This document shows positions 21,266-31,229 of a stretch of DNA of 36,711 nucleotides, piece by piece (within the stretch, counting starts at the first letter, position 1; each line of letters begins with the position of its first letter). The notes under the pieces are model-generated. The model was given only the letters and a program-made list of their open reading frames with translations. It made no database searches and was not told the DNA's origin. Where the stretch lies: the NCBI GenBank assembly GCA_000277445.1, contig AJWJ01000216.1:1-36711 (forward strand), in the 5' to 3' direction. Both the position numbers and the translations under genes were made by a program. The stretch comes from Polysphondylium violaceum (Eukaryota; Evosea; Eumycetozoa; Dictyosteliales; Dictyosteliaceae).

Positions 21266-22075
21266 ATGAAGTATATTTCTTTACTACTAATTTTAGTTTG
21301 TTGTTTGATTGGTGTCAGTAAATGTAGTTTATACTTTACACCCTCCAATAATAATGGACAAGGAGTTAGTTTTTTCATATCTTTGAATCATTGTATTTAT
21401 GTGGACGATAATAGATATATTGTTGTCAAACAACAGCAATCATCATCTGGTATGGTGGTGGACGTATCGATTTACACAGATTCGGTGTGTCGTACTAGAC
21501 CCGTGTTTAGCAATACTTATCAGGGCACTGCTCCATTGAGTGCCGTGATTCCATTCTATGCTTCCAATGCCATGACAAGCAGCTACGTAATCGATGTAAA
21601 ATCAACGATTCCAATTAATGCCGGCACCATTGCTTTGGTTTACTATAATCCAAAGTACCTCAAGTGTAGTGGGCCAATATACAGTATTCAGTATTATCCA
21701 AACAATACCATGGTTGATTCGGAGAGTGGCGCCGTTCAAATGATATGTGGTCCAAACAATCAACCATTTTCCAGATTATGTCAACATATTCCACCAACAA
21801 CATCCTCCTCTTCTTCTAGTAGCAGTGCCAGTGCTTCGTCAGGTTCATCTGGATTCACTGGTGGTCCAGACACATCGTCATCATTTACTGGCGGTGGTAG
21901 TGGTAGTGGTGGTAGTGGTGGTAGTGGTGATATTCAACAACAGTCTGGGACGACGGGCAGTAGCACGAGTTGTTGGGAATATCAATTACAAGGATGTCTT
22001 ACTGTGCCATCGTATACCGGTATCACTCAAATTCAGTATGGCGAGTGTATGAATAGTGATTCATCCAACAACTAA
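21266..22075 (+). CDS. Secreted protein with Ser/Gly linker, unknown function
   Basis: A single exon of 269 aa. Residues 1-20 (MKYISLLLILVCCLIGVSKC) are a clear signal peptide. The next part, to about 170, looks like a compact beta-rich extracellular domain with several Cys residues (SLNHCIYVDDNRY, SVCRTRP, KYLKCSGP, QMICGPNNQ, RLCQH). A Ser-rich then Gly/Ser-rich linker (about 176-228) joins it to a short C-terminal piece with two or three more Cys residues (SCWEYQLQGCLTVPSY...GEC). There is no C-terminal hydrophobic end, so it is probably released rather than GPI-anchored. I do not recognise the family. Dictyostelids have many Cys-containing secreted proteins of the sheath and spore coat, but that link is a guess. 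Confidence 0.75.
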   Translation: MKYISLLLILVCCLIGVSKCSLYFTPSNNNGQGVSFFISLNHCIYVDDNRYIVVKQQQSSSGMVVDVSIYTDSVCRTRPVFSNTYQGTAPLSAVIPFYASNAMTSSYVIDVKSTIPINAGTIALVYYNPKYLKCSGPIYSIQYYPNNTMVDSESGAVQMICGPNNQPFSRLCQHIPPTTSSSSSSSSASASSGSSGFTGGPDTSSSFTGGGSGSGGSGGSGDIQQQSGTTGSSTSCWEYQLQGCLTVPSYTGITQIQYGECMNSDSSNN

Positions 22076-22314
22076 TTCATCAGCTCATACAATTAACATA
22101 CAATCACCCAAACATAATAAATCTTTGTTTTATGAATTTTCAAAACATGTGATCTTAATTTTTTTTTTTTTTTTTTATTTTTCACGAAAGTTTGAAAATT
22201 ACAGCAACATACTTTTCATCTTATTGTGTGTTTATATATAGATATATCTTTTAGATTTATTATTTTATTAGATAAAGGTTATATCTTTAGATATACAGAT
22301 ATATAGAGATTAAG

Positions 22315-23796
22315 ATGGCATTTCTACCACCCAATTTACAGATGATGTTTCAGCCTAGACCACCTCTACCTTTTCTTGCCCCCATTGGAACAGGTGAGAT
22401 GAGACCACTTACTGGTTTATCAGGGTTTCTCAAAGAATTTAGCGATCCAAGTGCAGAGGAGCCTTTTAACAAACAAGTCATTGAAACTGTACAAGAGAAA
22501 AGAGAAAAGAAAAGAAAAGCAAAAGAGCTTGTTGCAAATGAAGAGAATACAGAGAAAATTAAATCTTGTACATATCTTTATCCTCTACAAATGCAGTAAT
22601 ATAATACTAACATACATTTGTTTCTATTTATTAGGGGATCCCTATTCAAATACAAAAGCAACAGGTGATCCATATAAAACACTGTTTGTTGGAAGAGTTA
22701 GTTACCAAACAACAGAGTCTAAATTAAAATATGAGTTTTCAAACTTTGGTCCAATTAAAAAGATTAGATTGGTTACCGACCCAAACACTGGTAAACATCG
22801 TGGTTATGCCTTTATTGAATTTGAAAAAGAAAGAGATATGAAAAGTAATAGATGTTATAGATATAAGACGTAAACAATAACAACAACAATGAAAACTAAT
22901 ATTCTTTATATCATTAATTTATAGTTGCCTATAAACAAGCAGATGGTATGAAGATAGATGACAGACGTATATTGGTAGATATTGAAAGAGGAAGAGTAAT
23001 AAAGAATTGGAAACCTAGAAAGTTTGGTGGAGGTTTAGGAAACACAAGGGCAGGTGGTGTGGATGTAAATCAAACATTTTCCGGTAGAGAATTATCTGAA
23101 CAAAGAGAAAAGGAAAAAGAAAGAGAAAAAGAAAAAGAAAGAGCAGAAAAGAAATACAAAGACGATAAAGGAAAAGAGAGAGATGTAAGAGATAGAGATA
23201 GAAATGATGATCATAGAGGTGGTGGCGATCGTGGTGGTGATCGTAGTGATAGAGGTGATCGTAGTGATAGAGGATATGATAGAAGAGATAGAGGTGATAG
23301 AGGTGATCGTGGAGGTGATAGAGATCATCGTGATAGAGATAGAGGTGACCGTGGTGATAGAAATGATAGAGGTGATCGTGGTGATAGAGGCGATCGTGAT
23401 AGAGGATATGATAGAAGAGATAGAGGTGATAGAGGTGATAGAGGCGATAGAGGTGATAGAGATCGTGGTGATCGTAGTGATCGTGGTGATAGAGGAGGTG
23501 ACAGAGATTATAGGGATCAAAGAAATGAATATAGGGACCAAAGAAACGATTATAGAAATGATAGATTTAATGATAGAAGTGGTAGTGGTGGTGGTGGTGG
23601 TGATCATCGTTATGATGATTCTAGAATGCAAATGATGAATAACCACCATAATCAAAATGGTGTACATAATAATAATGGAGCAAACCAATCGTCAATGATG
23701 CATGGCCATCAACAAAATCATGGTGGTATGGAGAATATGAGAGAAAGAGAAAGAGATTATTCAATGATTTCAAATGGTTATAGTGGTGGTCGTTAA
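22315..23796 (+). CDS. snrnp70: U1 snRNP 70 kDa protein (U1-70K)
   Basis: Three exons, 22315-22567, 22635-22844 and 22925-23796, give 444 aa; introns are 67 and 80 nt. The N-terminal U1-70K segment ([23 protein letters not shown]...LSGFLKEF) is followed by [31 protein letters not shown]. The RRM has RNP2 LFVGRV (101-106) and RNP1 RGYAFIEF (140-147), then [40 protein letters not shown], a U1-70K hallmark. The tail is a long RD/RG dipeptide repeat, then His/Asn/Gln. It binds stem-loop 1 of U1 snRNA in the nucleus and helps 5' splice-site choice, including contact with SR proteins through the tail. The long antisense open frame over the repeat is an artefact of the repeat. Confidence 0.96.
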
Positions 23797-23897
23797 AAAG
23801 GATCCATCACAATCATGATCATTTATTACTAATATTTATCAATAGATATTGTTGGTAGGATATTTACTCTTTATTTATTTTAAATAACAAAAACTAC

Positions 23898-23923
23898 AAT
23901 CAATCAATCAATCAATCAATCAA
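23898..23923. repeat. (CAAT)n tetranucleotide repeat
   Basis: About six and a half CAAT units about 100 bp downstream of the U1-70K stop; shorter CAAT runs recur at 24019-24026 and 24233-24241. Confidence 0.8.
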
Positions 23924-25049
23924 ATATTAAGAACCCAAGCCACAAAAAAAACCCCAAACACCCTTTCAAAAATCCAACTCACATCAATCTTCAAAACAAT
24001 TCATTGTCATCATCATCAATCAATCAACTCTTTTTTTAATCCCAAATACAAATCTGTTAAAATAGATATTATATGGTAGTAGTAAAGTAATAGTAACAAT
24101 AATAATAATAATAAGTATTCTTTCTTCACTATATACATTCTCCCCCTAACCAACATCATTCTAGATTATAAATAAATATTTTTAATTTTAATTCTAATGG
24201 TAGGTTATAAAATACTCCATACTACAAAAAGAATCAATCAATATAATTAATTAATTGATTGGTTGATTGTAATGTAATGTGTGCACCGACAGTGTAATGT
24301 GTCTGTCTTTTTGATTTTCTTGATCGTCGATAAAAAGTATACTATATTCAATTGTTAATTTTTTCATCTTTTTTTCACATTACAAAACCTACTCGCTGAC
24401 TTTCGAAAATACAACAAGTATAATCTCATTGTCTATCTCTTTTAAATTAATTAAATTAAATTTTATCGGGGAAAGGATATAGTCGAAATTGTTGTTTTTC
24501 AACAAAAATATCTATTTTTTTCAACAAAAAACCACAAAAACACCAATTTTTTAAAACCTTTTTCCCTTTTTTTTTTTCTTCTTGATCCACTATTCACTGT
24601 AACCTTTTTCTTTGTTTTTTTTTTATTACTACTTTCAAATAAAACATTATTTTATTGATCGATTCATGAATATAAACGCATTATATTTGGATCTTACCAA
24701 ACCATTGGTAATCTTTCTTTTTTTTTTTTTTTTTTTTTACCTTGATTATATCTCGTCTTGGCATATTTGATAAATATCTATGCTCAATACAACCCCAACT
24801 CTTCAAACCTTTTAAGGTGATAGGTTAGATCACACCTACATTTTACGCTACCATTTTCCTATTGATCATCAACAAATACCGCCAATTCATACAGTATGAT
24901 GCTCATTCAGGGTGATGATGACGATTATGATTGAAAATGGGGAGTTTTGAAATAAATTCAAATAATGTGCACTATTCTATGCTCCTACCCCCATCTCCTG
25001 AAATGAACTAAAAGAGTAAAATAAATCTGGATATATATTAAAATTAATT

Positions 25050-25108
25050 GGGTGTGTTGTGTTGTGGTGGTAGTGGCGGGGGAATGGTGGTTGTGGGGAG
25101 GTGTTGGG
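25050..25108 (+). other. G-rich patch, possible G-quadruplex
   Basis: The plus strand has G runs of 3, 5, 4 and 3 (25050-25052, 25078-25082, 25095-25098, 25106-25108) with several GG pairs between them, in an A/T-rich region. Loop lengths are uneven (about 25, 12 and 7), so any quadruplex may be two-tier. No gene overlaps it. Confidence 0.4.
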
Positions 25109-25844
25109 TTGAGTGTGAAAATGAAACATTTGACAAAAAAACCCGGCTTTAAGATTGAATCACCTCGACTTTTTCTACCCAATTCTTTGCATTGTTTTTC
25201 CAATTTTAATATTTTTTATCAACTTATAACCTTTGCACAATAACACACAAAGGTAAAACTAAATTTATTCTATATGCTCAACAACACTTTGTGTGAACAA
25301 TCTTTATCAACACTCACCCTCACCACTCACCCCACCACATGCTCTATTTAAAATACCACCCATTTTTTAAAAATTGGAATTGGAATTCATAGGTATTAGG
25401 TGTGTGAGGTATTTTTAGATTTATAGTAAATATTCTAATCCCTCTTGTGTCAACTATAGTTGAAAAAAAATAACTACAAAGAAGCAAACAAAAAAAAAAA
25501 AGAAAAAAAAAAAACCAACAAAAAATTTATTGGGGGAGAAACACCAAGTCTAGAAAAAGAAATATTGACTTTATCTTCTTTCATCTCCTTATTCAAGATT
25601 AAAGTTTCTTTTTAAAAGAAAAAGGTAAAAGAGTTTGACTGACACTAAAACCAATCGTCGAAACAATTTTTTTCTTGATTGAATTTTCGTAATTCTAATC
25701 TTATTTTAAAATAATATAGATTTGGTCAGATTGAAAAAAAAAAAAAAGTATTTATTGGTGTCACCACAAACCCTCATTTATTAATTTCATTGTAAATTTA
25801 CATATTTATTATTTAATTATTTATTTGTAACATTATCTACAAAG

Positions 25845-27717
25845 ATGAAATTATTTGTATTATTATCATTATTATTCTTTTTTATTTTTATTGGATCCAC
25901 TGAATCGATTTTATCTTTATCATTTTATGATTTTGTAATTGTTGGTTCTGGTGCTGCTGGTGGTATAGTTGCTGATAGGTATGTTTTATTAATATTGTTA
26001 TTAATAAATAATAAATTTAAATATTAATATTAAATTAAATAAAAAGATTATCAGCAAAAGGATTCACAGTATTAGTATTGGAAGCAGGTGGTCCATCACT
26101 TGGTGCTTTTGGTGGAGTTGATTATGTTAGTAGTAAAGGAACTTATGATCCAGTAACCAAGGTTTATACACCAAATAGACCATTGACCAAATATGATGTA
26201 CCATTTTATTTTCAAAGCGATAGTGCCAATGGTGATAAGTATGATATCCAGGGTACCAATTTGGCAAAGGTAATTGGCGGATGTGGTGTACACAATGCAA
26301 TGGTGTTTATGAGAGGCAAAACATCCGATTATGATGGTTGGGGTGTTCCGGGTTGGGATTGGAATGGAATTCAACCCTATTTTTTGAAATTGGAAACTAT
26401 TTTAGATAGCCATTTGACCAGTAGTGCTAATCATGGTCATGATGGTATTATTAAAGTTCGTTCAATCCCTTTTGATCAAGAAGGTGCCGATTTAATTTCC
26501 TCCTGTAGCGCAAGTGGTTTGCCATTCAATAATGACTTTTACGATGATTCAAGAGATGGATGTGGTTATTTCCAATTCAATATCGATGAAAAGGGAGAGA
26601 GATGCTCAAGTGCTCATACCTATCTTTTACGTGCTACCAAAAGATCTAACGTTGATCTCGTAACCTATGCTTCTGTATCGAAAATCAAATGGCAATATAA
26701 TTTCATTAAATCAAAATATGAAGCTGTTGGTGTAGAGTATACAAAAATTGGAAGTCAATTAACTTATACTGTTACTGCATTCAAAGAGGTTATTCTTTCT
26801 GCAGGTGCTATCAATACTCCAAAAATATTAATGAATTCAGGTATGTTGTTATTAGACTTTTAATTACTATTATGATATAAACTAACATTTAATACGTACC
26901 TCTAGGTATTGGAGATTCAAGTTATTTAAATTCATTCCCTCATGTATCAGTTATAAAGAATAGTCCAGGTGTTGGAAAAAATCTTCAAAACCATTTCATT
27001 TCCTTTAATATTTGGACCTACAACAAAGTGAATAGTAGACCAGACTTTTATCAAACCTATTCATCTACATTTGAATACCAAACATCAGGTACCGGTATCT
27101 TTGCTACCCCTGGATTCTCTGCTGGTGCATTCCTTAGAGCCAATGAATCTTCGACCGAAGGTGAGAGTATTATGACCATTTTCCCAGGAATTCTTGGAGG
27201 TACATCGCCAATTCCATCAATGACATTGGCCATTAGCATTGCCCATCCAACTAAACATCCTTTCCAACAAGTTAAATTGAATCCCGATACCTCTGGCACA
27301 TTCTCTGAATTTTATAAAAGACCACCCATTGTTCAGTATGATCCAACACTCGTTGACGAAGATATGGAAATCCTGGTTAGAGGAATCAAAGAGAGCAGAA
27401 GAATTATGAGTTATCCCCCAATGTCAAACTATGCAGCACCAGTATTCCCACCCGCTGCCATTAGTAGTGATCAAGATTTGAAAGACTTTGTCAAACAAAA
27501 TATTCAACTTCACGATCATTGGTGTGGAACTGCTAAAATGGGTCCATCAAGTGATCCAACCTCTGTTGTTGATTCTAATCTCAGAGTGATTGGTGTTGAT
27601 AAACTCCGAGTTGTTGACGCATCCGTTATTCCCACTATTCCAAATTCACTTTTACATGCTACCGTTTTGGCAATCGCTGAAAAAGCATCAGATTTAATTT
27701 TATCAGACTATATTTAA
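25845..27717 (+). CDS. Secreted GMC-family FAD oxidoreductase
   Basis: Three exons, 25845-25978, 26047-26840 and 26906-27717, with introns of 68 and 65 nt, give 579 aa, the usual GMC length. A signal peptide (about 1-21) precedes [36 protein letters not shown], the GxGxxG FAD-binding fold with its Glu. The N-terminal signature appears as NLAKVIGGCGVHNAMVFMRGKTSDYDGW, a second fingerprint as SAGAINTPKILMNSGIGDSSYL, and the C-terminal catalytic region as HDHWCGTAKMG with its His, then LRVVDASVIPTIPNSLLHATVLAIAEKASDLIL. GMC enzymes oxidise alcohols (choline, glucose, aryl alcohols, cellobiose). Substrate cannot be told from sequence; export suggests an extracellular or lysosomal sugar or alcohol. 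Confidence 0.93.
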
Positions 27718-27904
27718 TTTATTTATTTATTTATTATCAAATAAAATATCATCTGACTTTATTTGATAAATTGAAAAAAAAAAAACAACAAATCTCGCGC
27801 GCCTTTTTTTGAAAATTTGAAAAAAAAAAAAGAAAACAAATCTTGTCATTTTTGTGATCGTTTATTATATCTTTGTATTATTATTACTTTATATACCTAT
27901 CATA

Positions 27905-30900
27905 ATGCAAAGCTCTATGTGGTAAGTATCAAGCAGATTCATGTAGTGTATGGGGTATTAATTCATTCATTCCAACACAATAGGAGTTTTCTTCAAAAAA
28001 AAAATGGAGAGGCAGTTGTACCACCACCGCAACCAACACCTCAACCAAAATCGTCACCAAAGAAAAAGGGGACAACAACTACTAAATCATCAAGCAGTAC
28101 TACTAAATCTAAAACAACAAATAGTATAAAGAGTAAAGTAGAAAAAAAAGTAGAAAAAGAGCAAGAAGAGGATCAAGAAGAAGAAGAGGAGCAAGAGGAT
28201 GAAGAAGAATATATAAAACAAGAGGAGCAAGAGGAAGAGGAAGAGGAAGAGGAGGAAGAAAAGCCTAAATATACTAGATTGAGAAAAAGAAAAACTATGG
28301 ATCTAGATGAAGATGAAGAGGATACAAAGAAAGATAAGAAAGATAAGCAAGATAAGAAAGAGAAAAAAGAAAAGAAAGAAAAGAAAGAAAAAGAAAGAAG
28401 TACTAGAGGATGATATAGAGATTCAAGTGTTTAAGCCTAAATCACCAGCAAAATCAAATAGTAAATCTACAACCTCAACACTAATACCAACACCAACATC
28501 AGGTGTAGATGCATTTTCTTTTATGAAACAAAAACAAGCAGCCGCAACATCAACTAAAAAGAATGAACCTTTATCACCATCACCAGCAAAAGAAGTTAAA
28601 AAACAAAAGATAGAAATTACATCATCATCCTCAACAACCACAACTACAACCACTACAACAAAACCTAATCTAAAAGTAAAAGAAGAGGTAATGGAGGAAG
28701 AAAAAGAACAAGAAGAACAAGAAGAACAAGAGGAAGAGGAAGAAGAAGAAGAAGTTGATGAAAAAATAGCTACAAGTAATGTATTAGATTCACTTATCGA
28801 TGATATTGAAGATGATGATGAAGAACAATATTCAGAAGGTGAAGATGAGCAAGAAGAGGATGAACAAGATGAAGAAGAAGAAGAAGAAAAACCTAAAAAA
28901 AAACAAGTATTCCAAAGAAAAGAAACAATCTCTAAAAAGAAAGGTACTGCAAAGACTATTCAAGCAGATCTAAAAGTATTGGCACAATATAATCCAATTA
29001 AAGATGCAGGTTGGGAAAAAGGAAATCCATTACCCTACATGGTTTTAGCCAAAACATTTGAAAAGATTGAATCGACATCGAGTAGACTCACCATCATTGA
29101 ACACTTGACCAATCTGTTTAGATCCATTATGATTCTCGGTACCACCCAAGATCTCATCACTACCATCTATTTGTCCATCAATAAGATCGGTCCCTCTTAT
29201 TTGGGAAAAGAGTTGGGCATTGGCGACAAGATCCTCATCTCTGCCATATCAGAGAGCACTGGTCGTTCGCTTCAATTTGTCAAGCAAGAGCTCAAAAAGG
29301 TCGGTGATCTGGGCATCATTGCACAAAACAGTCGTATGACGCAAAAGGTGATGTTCCAGCCGCCCCCACTCACCATGGCCTCGGTGTTGGCCAAGTTTAA
29401 GCAAATTGCCGATTTATCGGGAAACGCCTCGCAAAAGAAAAAGAGCGAGTTGATTAAATCTCTGCTGGTTGCATGCAAGGATTGCGAGACTCTATACATC
29501 ATCCGTTCGCTCCAGGGCAAGTTGCGTATCGGTCTTGCTGAGCGATCGGTGCTGTTGGCCCTCTCCAAGGCGGTGTTGTGCACTCCCTATTTCAATAAAT
29601 CAGAGTTTCCTCCCAAGGTGATGGACATTAGAAAGACTATGAGACTCGAAGAGTTTGAAGAGAAGCTCTTGGACGCCGTAGCCAAAGTCACCAGGGCCTA
29701 CAGTCAGTTGCCCAACTATGATCTCATGGTCCCCATGTTGGTCAAGGAGAATGGCTTGTCAACCATTCTCCACGACTGCTCGCTCGAGGTTGGTGTGCCT
29801 GTCAAGCCCATGTTAGCCCAGCCCACCACTGGTATCTCTCAGATGCTGGACCGTTTCACCGACATGGAGTTTACCTGCGAGTTCAAGTATGATGGCGAGA
29901 GGGCTCAGATTCATTGTCTCGAAAATGGAAATGTCACCATCTACACCAGAAACCTCGAAGACTACACCGGCAAGTACCCAGACATCATTCAAAACGTCAA
30001 AAAGTTTATTGGCCCCACCGTCAAGTCCTTTATCCTCGACTGCGAGGCTGTCGGCTACGATCCCGCCACCAACAAGATTCTCTCGTTCCAAGTATTTTCG
30101 TCGAGACCCAAAAAGAATGTCACTATGGACAAGATCAAGATCCCTGCCTGCGTGTTTGCCTTTGACCTCCTATATCTAAACGGCAAGAGCCTCATTGACG
30201 AACCCCTTGTCAAGCGTCGAGAGGTCCTCTACGAAAACTTTATCGAAAGCCCCGGTGTATTCTCGTTTGCCAAACACTCCAACATCTCTGATGTCAACGA
30301 TATTCAGGCCTATCTCGAAGAGGCCGTCGAGGGTAACTGCGAGGGGCTCATGGTCAAGACCCTCAAAGAGAAATCCATCTATGAGCCCTCGAGAAGATCC
30401 TACAACTGGCTCAAGATCAAAAAGGACTATCTCCAGGGCATGACCGACAGTCTCGACCTGGTCCCTATTGGGGCCTGGTATGGCAAGGGCAAGAGAACCG
30501 GGACCTATGGCGCCTACCTCTTGGCCTGCTACGACGAAGACAACGACGAGTTTCAAACCTGTTGCAAGATCGGCACAGGCTTTAGCGACGAGCAGTTGTC
30601 AATGTTTACCGAGACCCTCAAACCCCATGTAATCAATCAACCCAGAAACATGTTTCGTGTCAATGATCAAATCAAACCCGACGTGTGGTTCTCACCCACC
30701 GCCGTGTGGGAAGTACTCGCCGCAGATCTCTCAATTTCACCCATTCACACTGCCGCATCAGGCGCAGTGGATCCAAACAAAGGTATTGCACTCCGTTTTC
30801 CAAGATTTATTAGAATTCGTGAAGATAAGAATCCAGAGGATGCCACTTCATCTGAACAAGTTGTAGATATGTATAAAAATCAAAAAATCAATAACACTGC

Positions 30901-30931
30901 TAATCAATCAAATAAAGATGAAGATTATTAA
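27905..30931 (+). CDS. lig1: ATP-dependent DNA ligase I
   Basis: Exon 1 is 17 nt (27905-27921), the intron 62 nt, and exon 2 runs 27984-30931; about 987 aa once one extra base is discounted. The start MQSSMWSFLQKK aligns with human MQRSIMSFFHPK, a PCNA-binding PIP box. An acidic/basic low-complexity region follows (about 15-330), then the DNA-binding domain and the adenylation domain with active-site Lys in KYDGER (about 640), LDCEAVGYD, EGLMVKTL, YNWLKIKKDYL, and the OB domain ending ALRFPRFIRIREDKNPEDATSSEQV. It seals nicks in replication and repair. The reading frame shifts by one base within the Lys/Glu repeat; an extra A in the run 28388-28392 explains it. The core has C-rich codons unlike the flanks. 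Essential gene, so an assembly error is likely. Confidence 0.92.
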
Positions 30932-31229
30932 TTTAATCTCAAACTTTAATTATATTCTATATGTAATGCATAAAAGTCGTCTATTTATTTATCTTTTATC
31001 TTATGCTGAGAAATAGTAATATCATAACACAATCGCATGTTCAAAATTTTATGCGAAAAAAAAAAGTAAAAAAAAATAAAAATTTCATTCTAAAAAAAAT
31101 TTCCAAGAAATTGGAGAAAAACTTTGCGCCTGATAATATCACACATGTTATTTATTTTCAAAAACATATTTTTTTTCACATTGTTTCATAGAGATATTTA
31201 TACGTATAAATAGATAGTAGTAATATAAT

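Larger units (their letters stand above)
23797..25844. other. 2-kb gene-poor region
   Basis: The longest stretch without a gene here. It contains a CAAT tetranucleotide run (23898-23923), AAT repeats near 24100, many T and A runs, and a G-rich patch at 25050-25108. Open frames on either strand are short and of low complexity (TTT/His/Pro-rich, Val/Gly-rich). I support no gene. It includes the 3' end of U1-70K and the promoter of the GMC oxidoreductase. Confidence 0.5.

Noticed and set aside
22191-22216. TTACAGCAA in a small TGAAAA/TTTTCA stem, recalling the CCTTACAGCAA motif of Dictyostelium class I RNAs
   Set aside because: Only 9 of 11 motif bases, the element is only 26 nt (class I RNAs are 42-65 nt), and it sits in a 3' untranslated region.
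23092-23688. 198-aa Ile/Thr/Ser open frame antisense to U1-70K, and a 143-aa Ile/Val/Glu frame on the plus strand
   Set aside because: Both are other-frame readings of the GAT/AGA/GGT repeat that encodes the RD/RG tail; composition is an artefact.
24985-25243. 72-aa (-) and 63-aa (+) frames around the G-rich patch
   Set aside because: Low-complexity Thr/His/Pro and Val/Gly/Trp composition, no start context or splice support.
28400-28406. GTACTAG as a 7-nt intron that would fix the ligase frame
   Set aside because: Far too short for a spliceosomal intron; an extra A in the adjacent run explains the shift and keeps the KKE repeat intact.
29813-30556. Several open frames on both strands over the ligase core
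   Set aside because: They arise because C/G-ending codons remove stops from other frames; the ligase frame is unambiguous.
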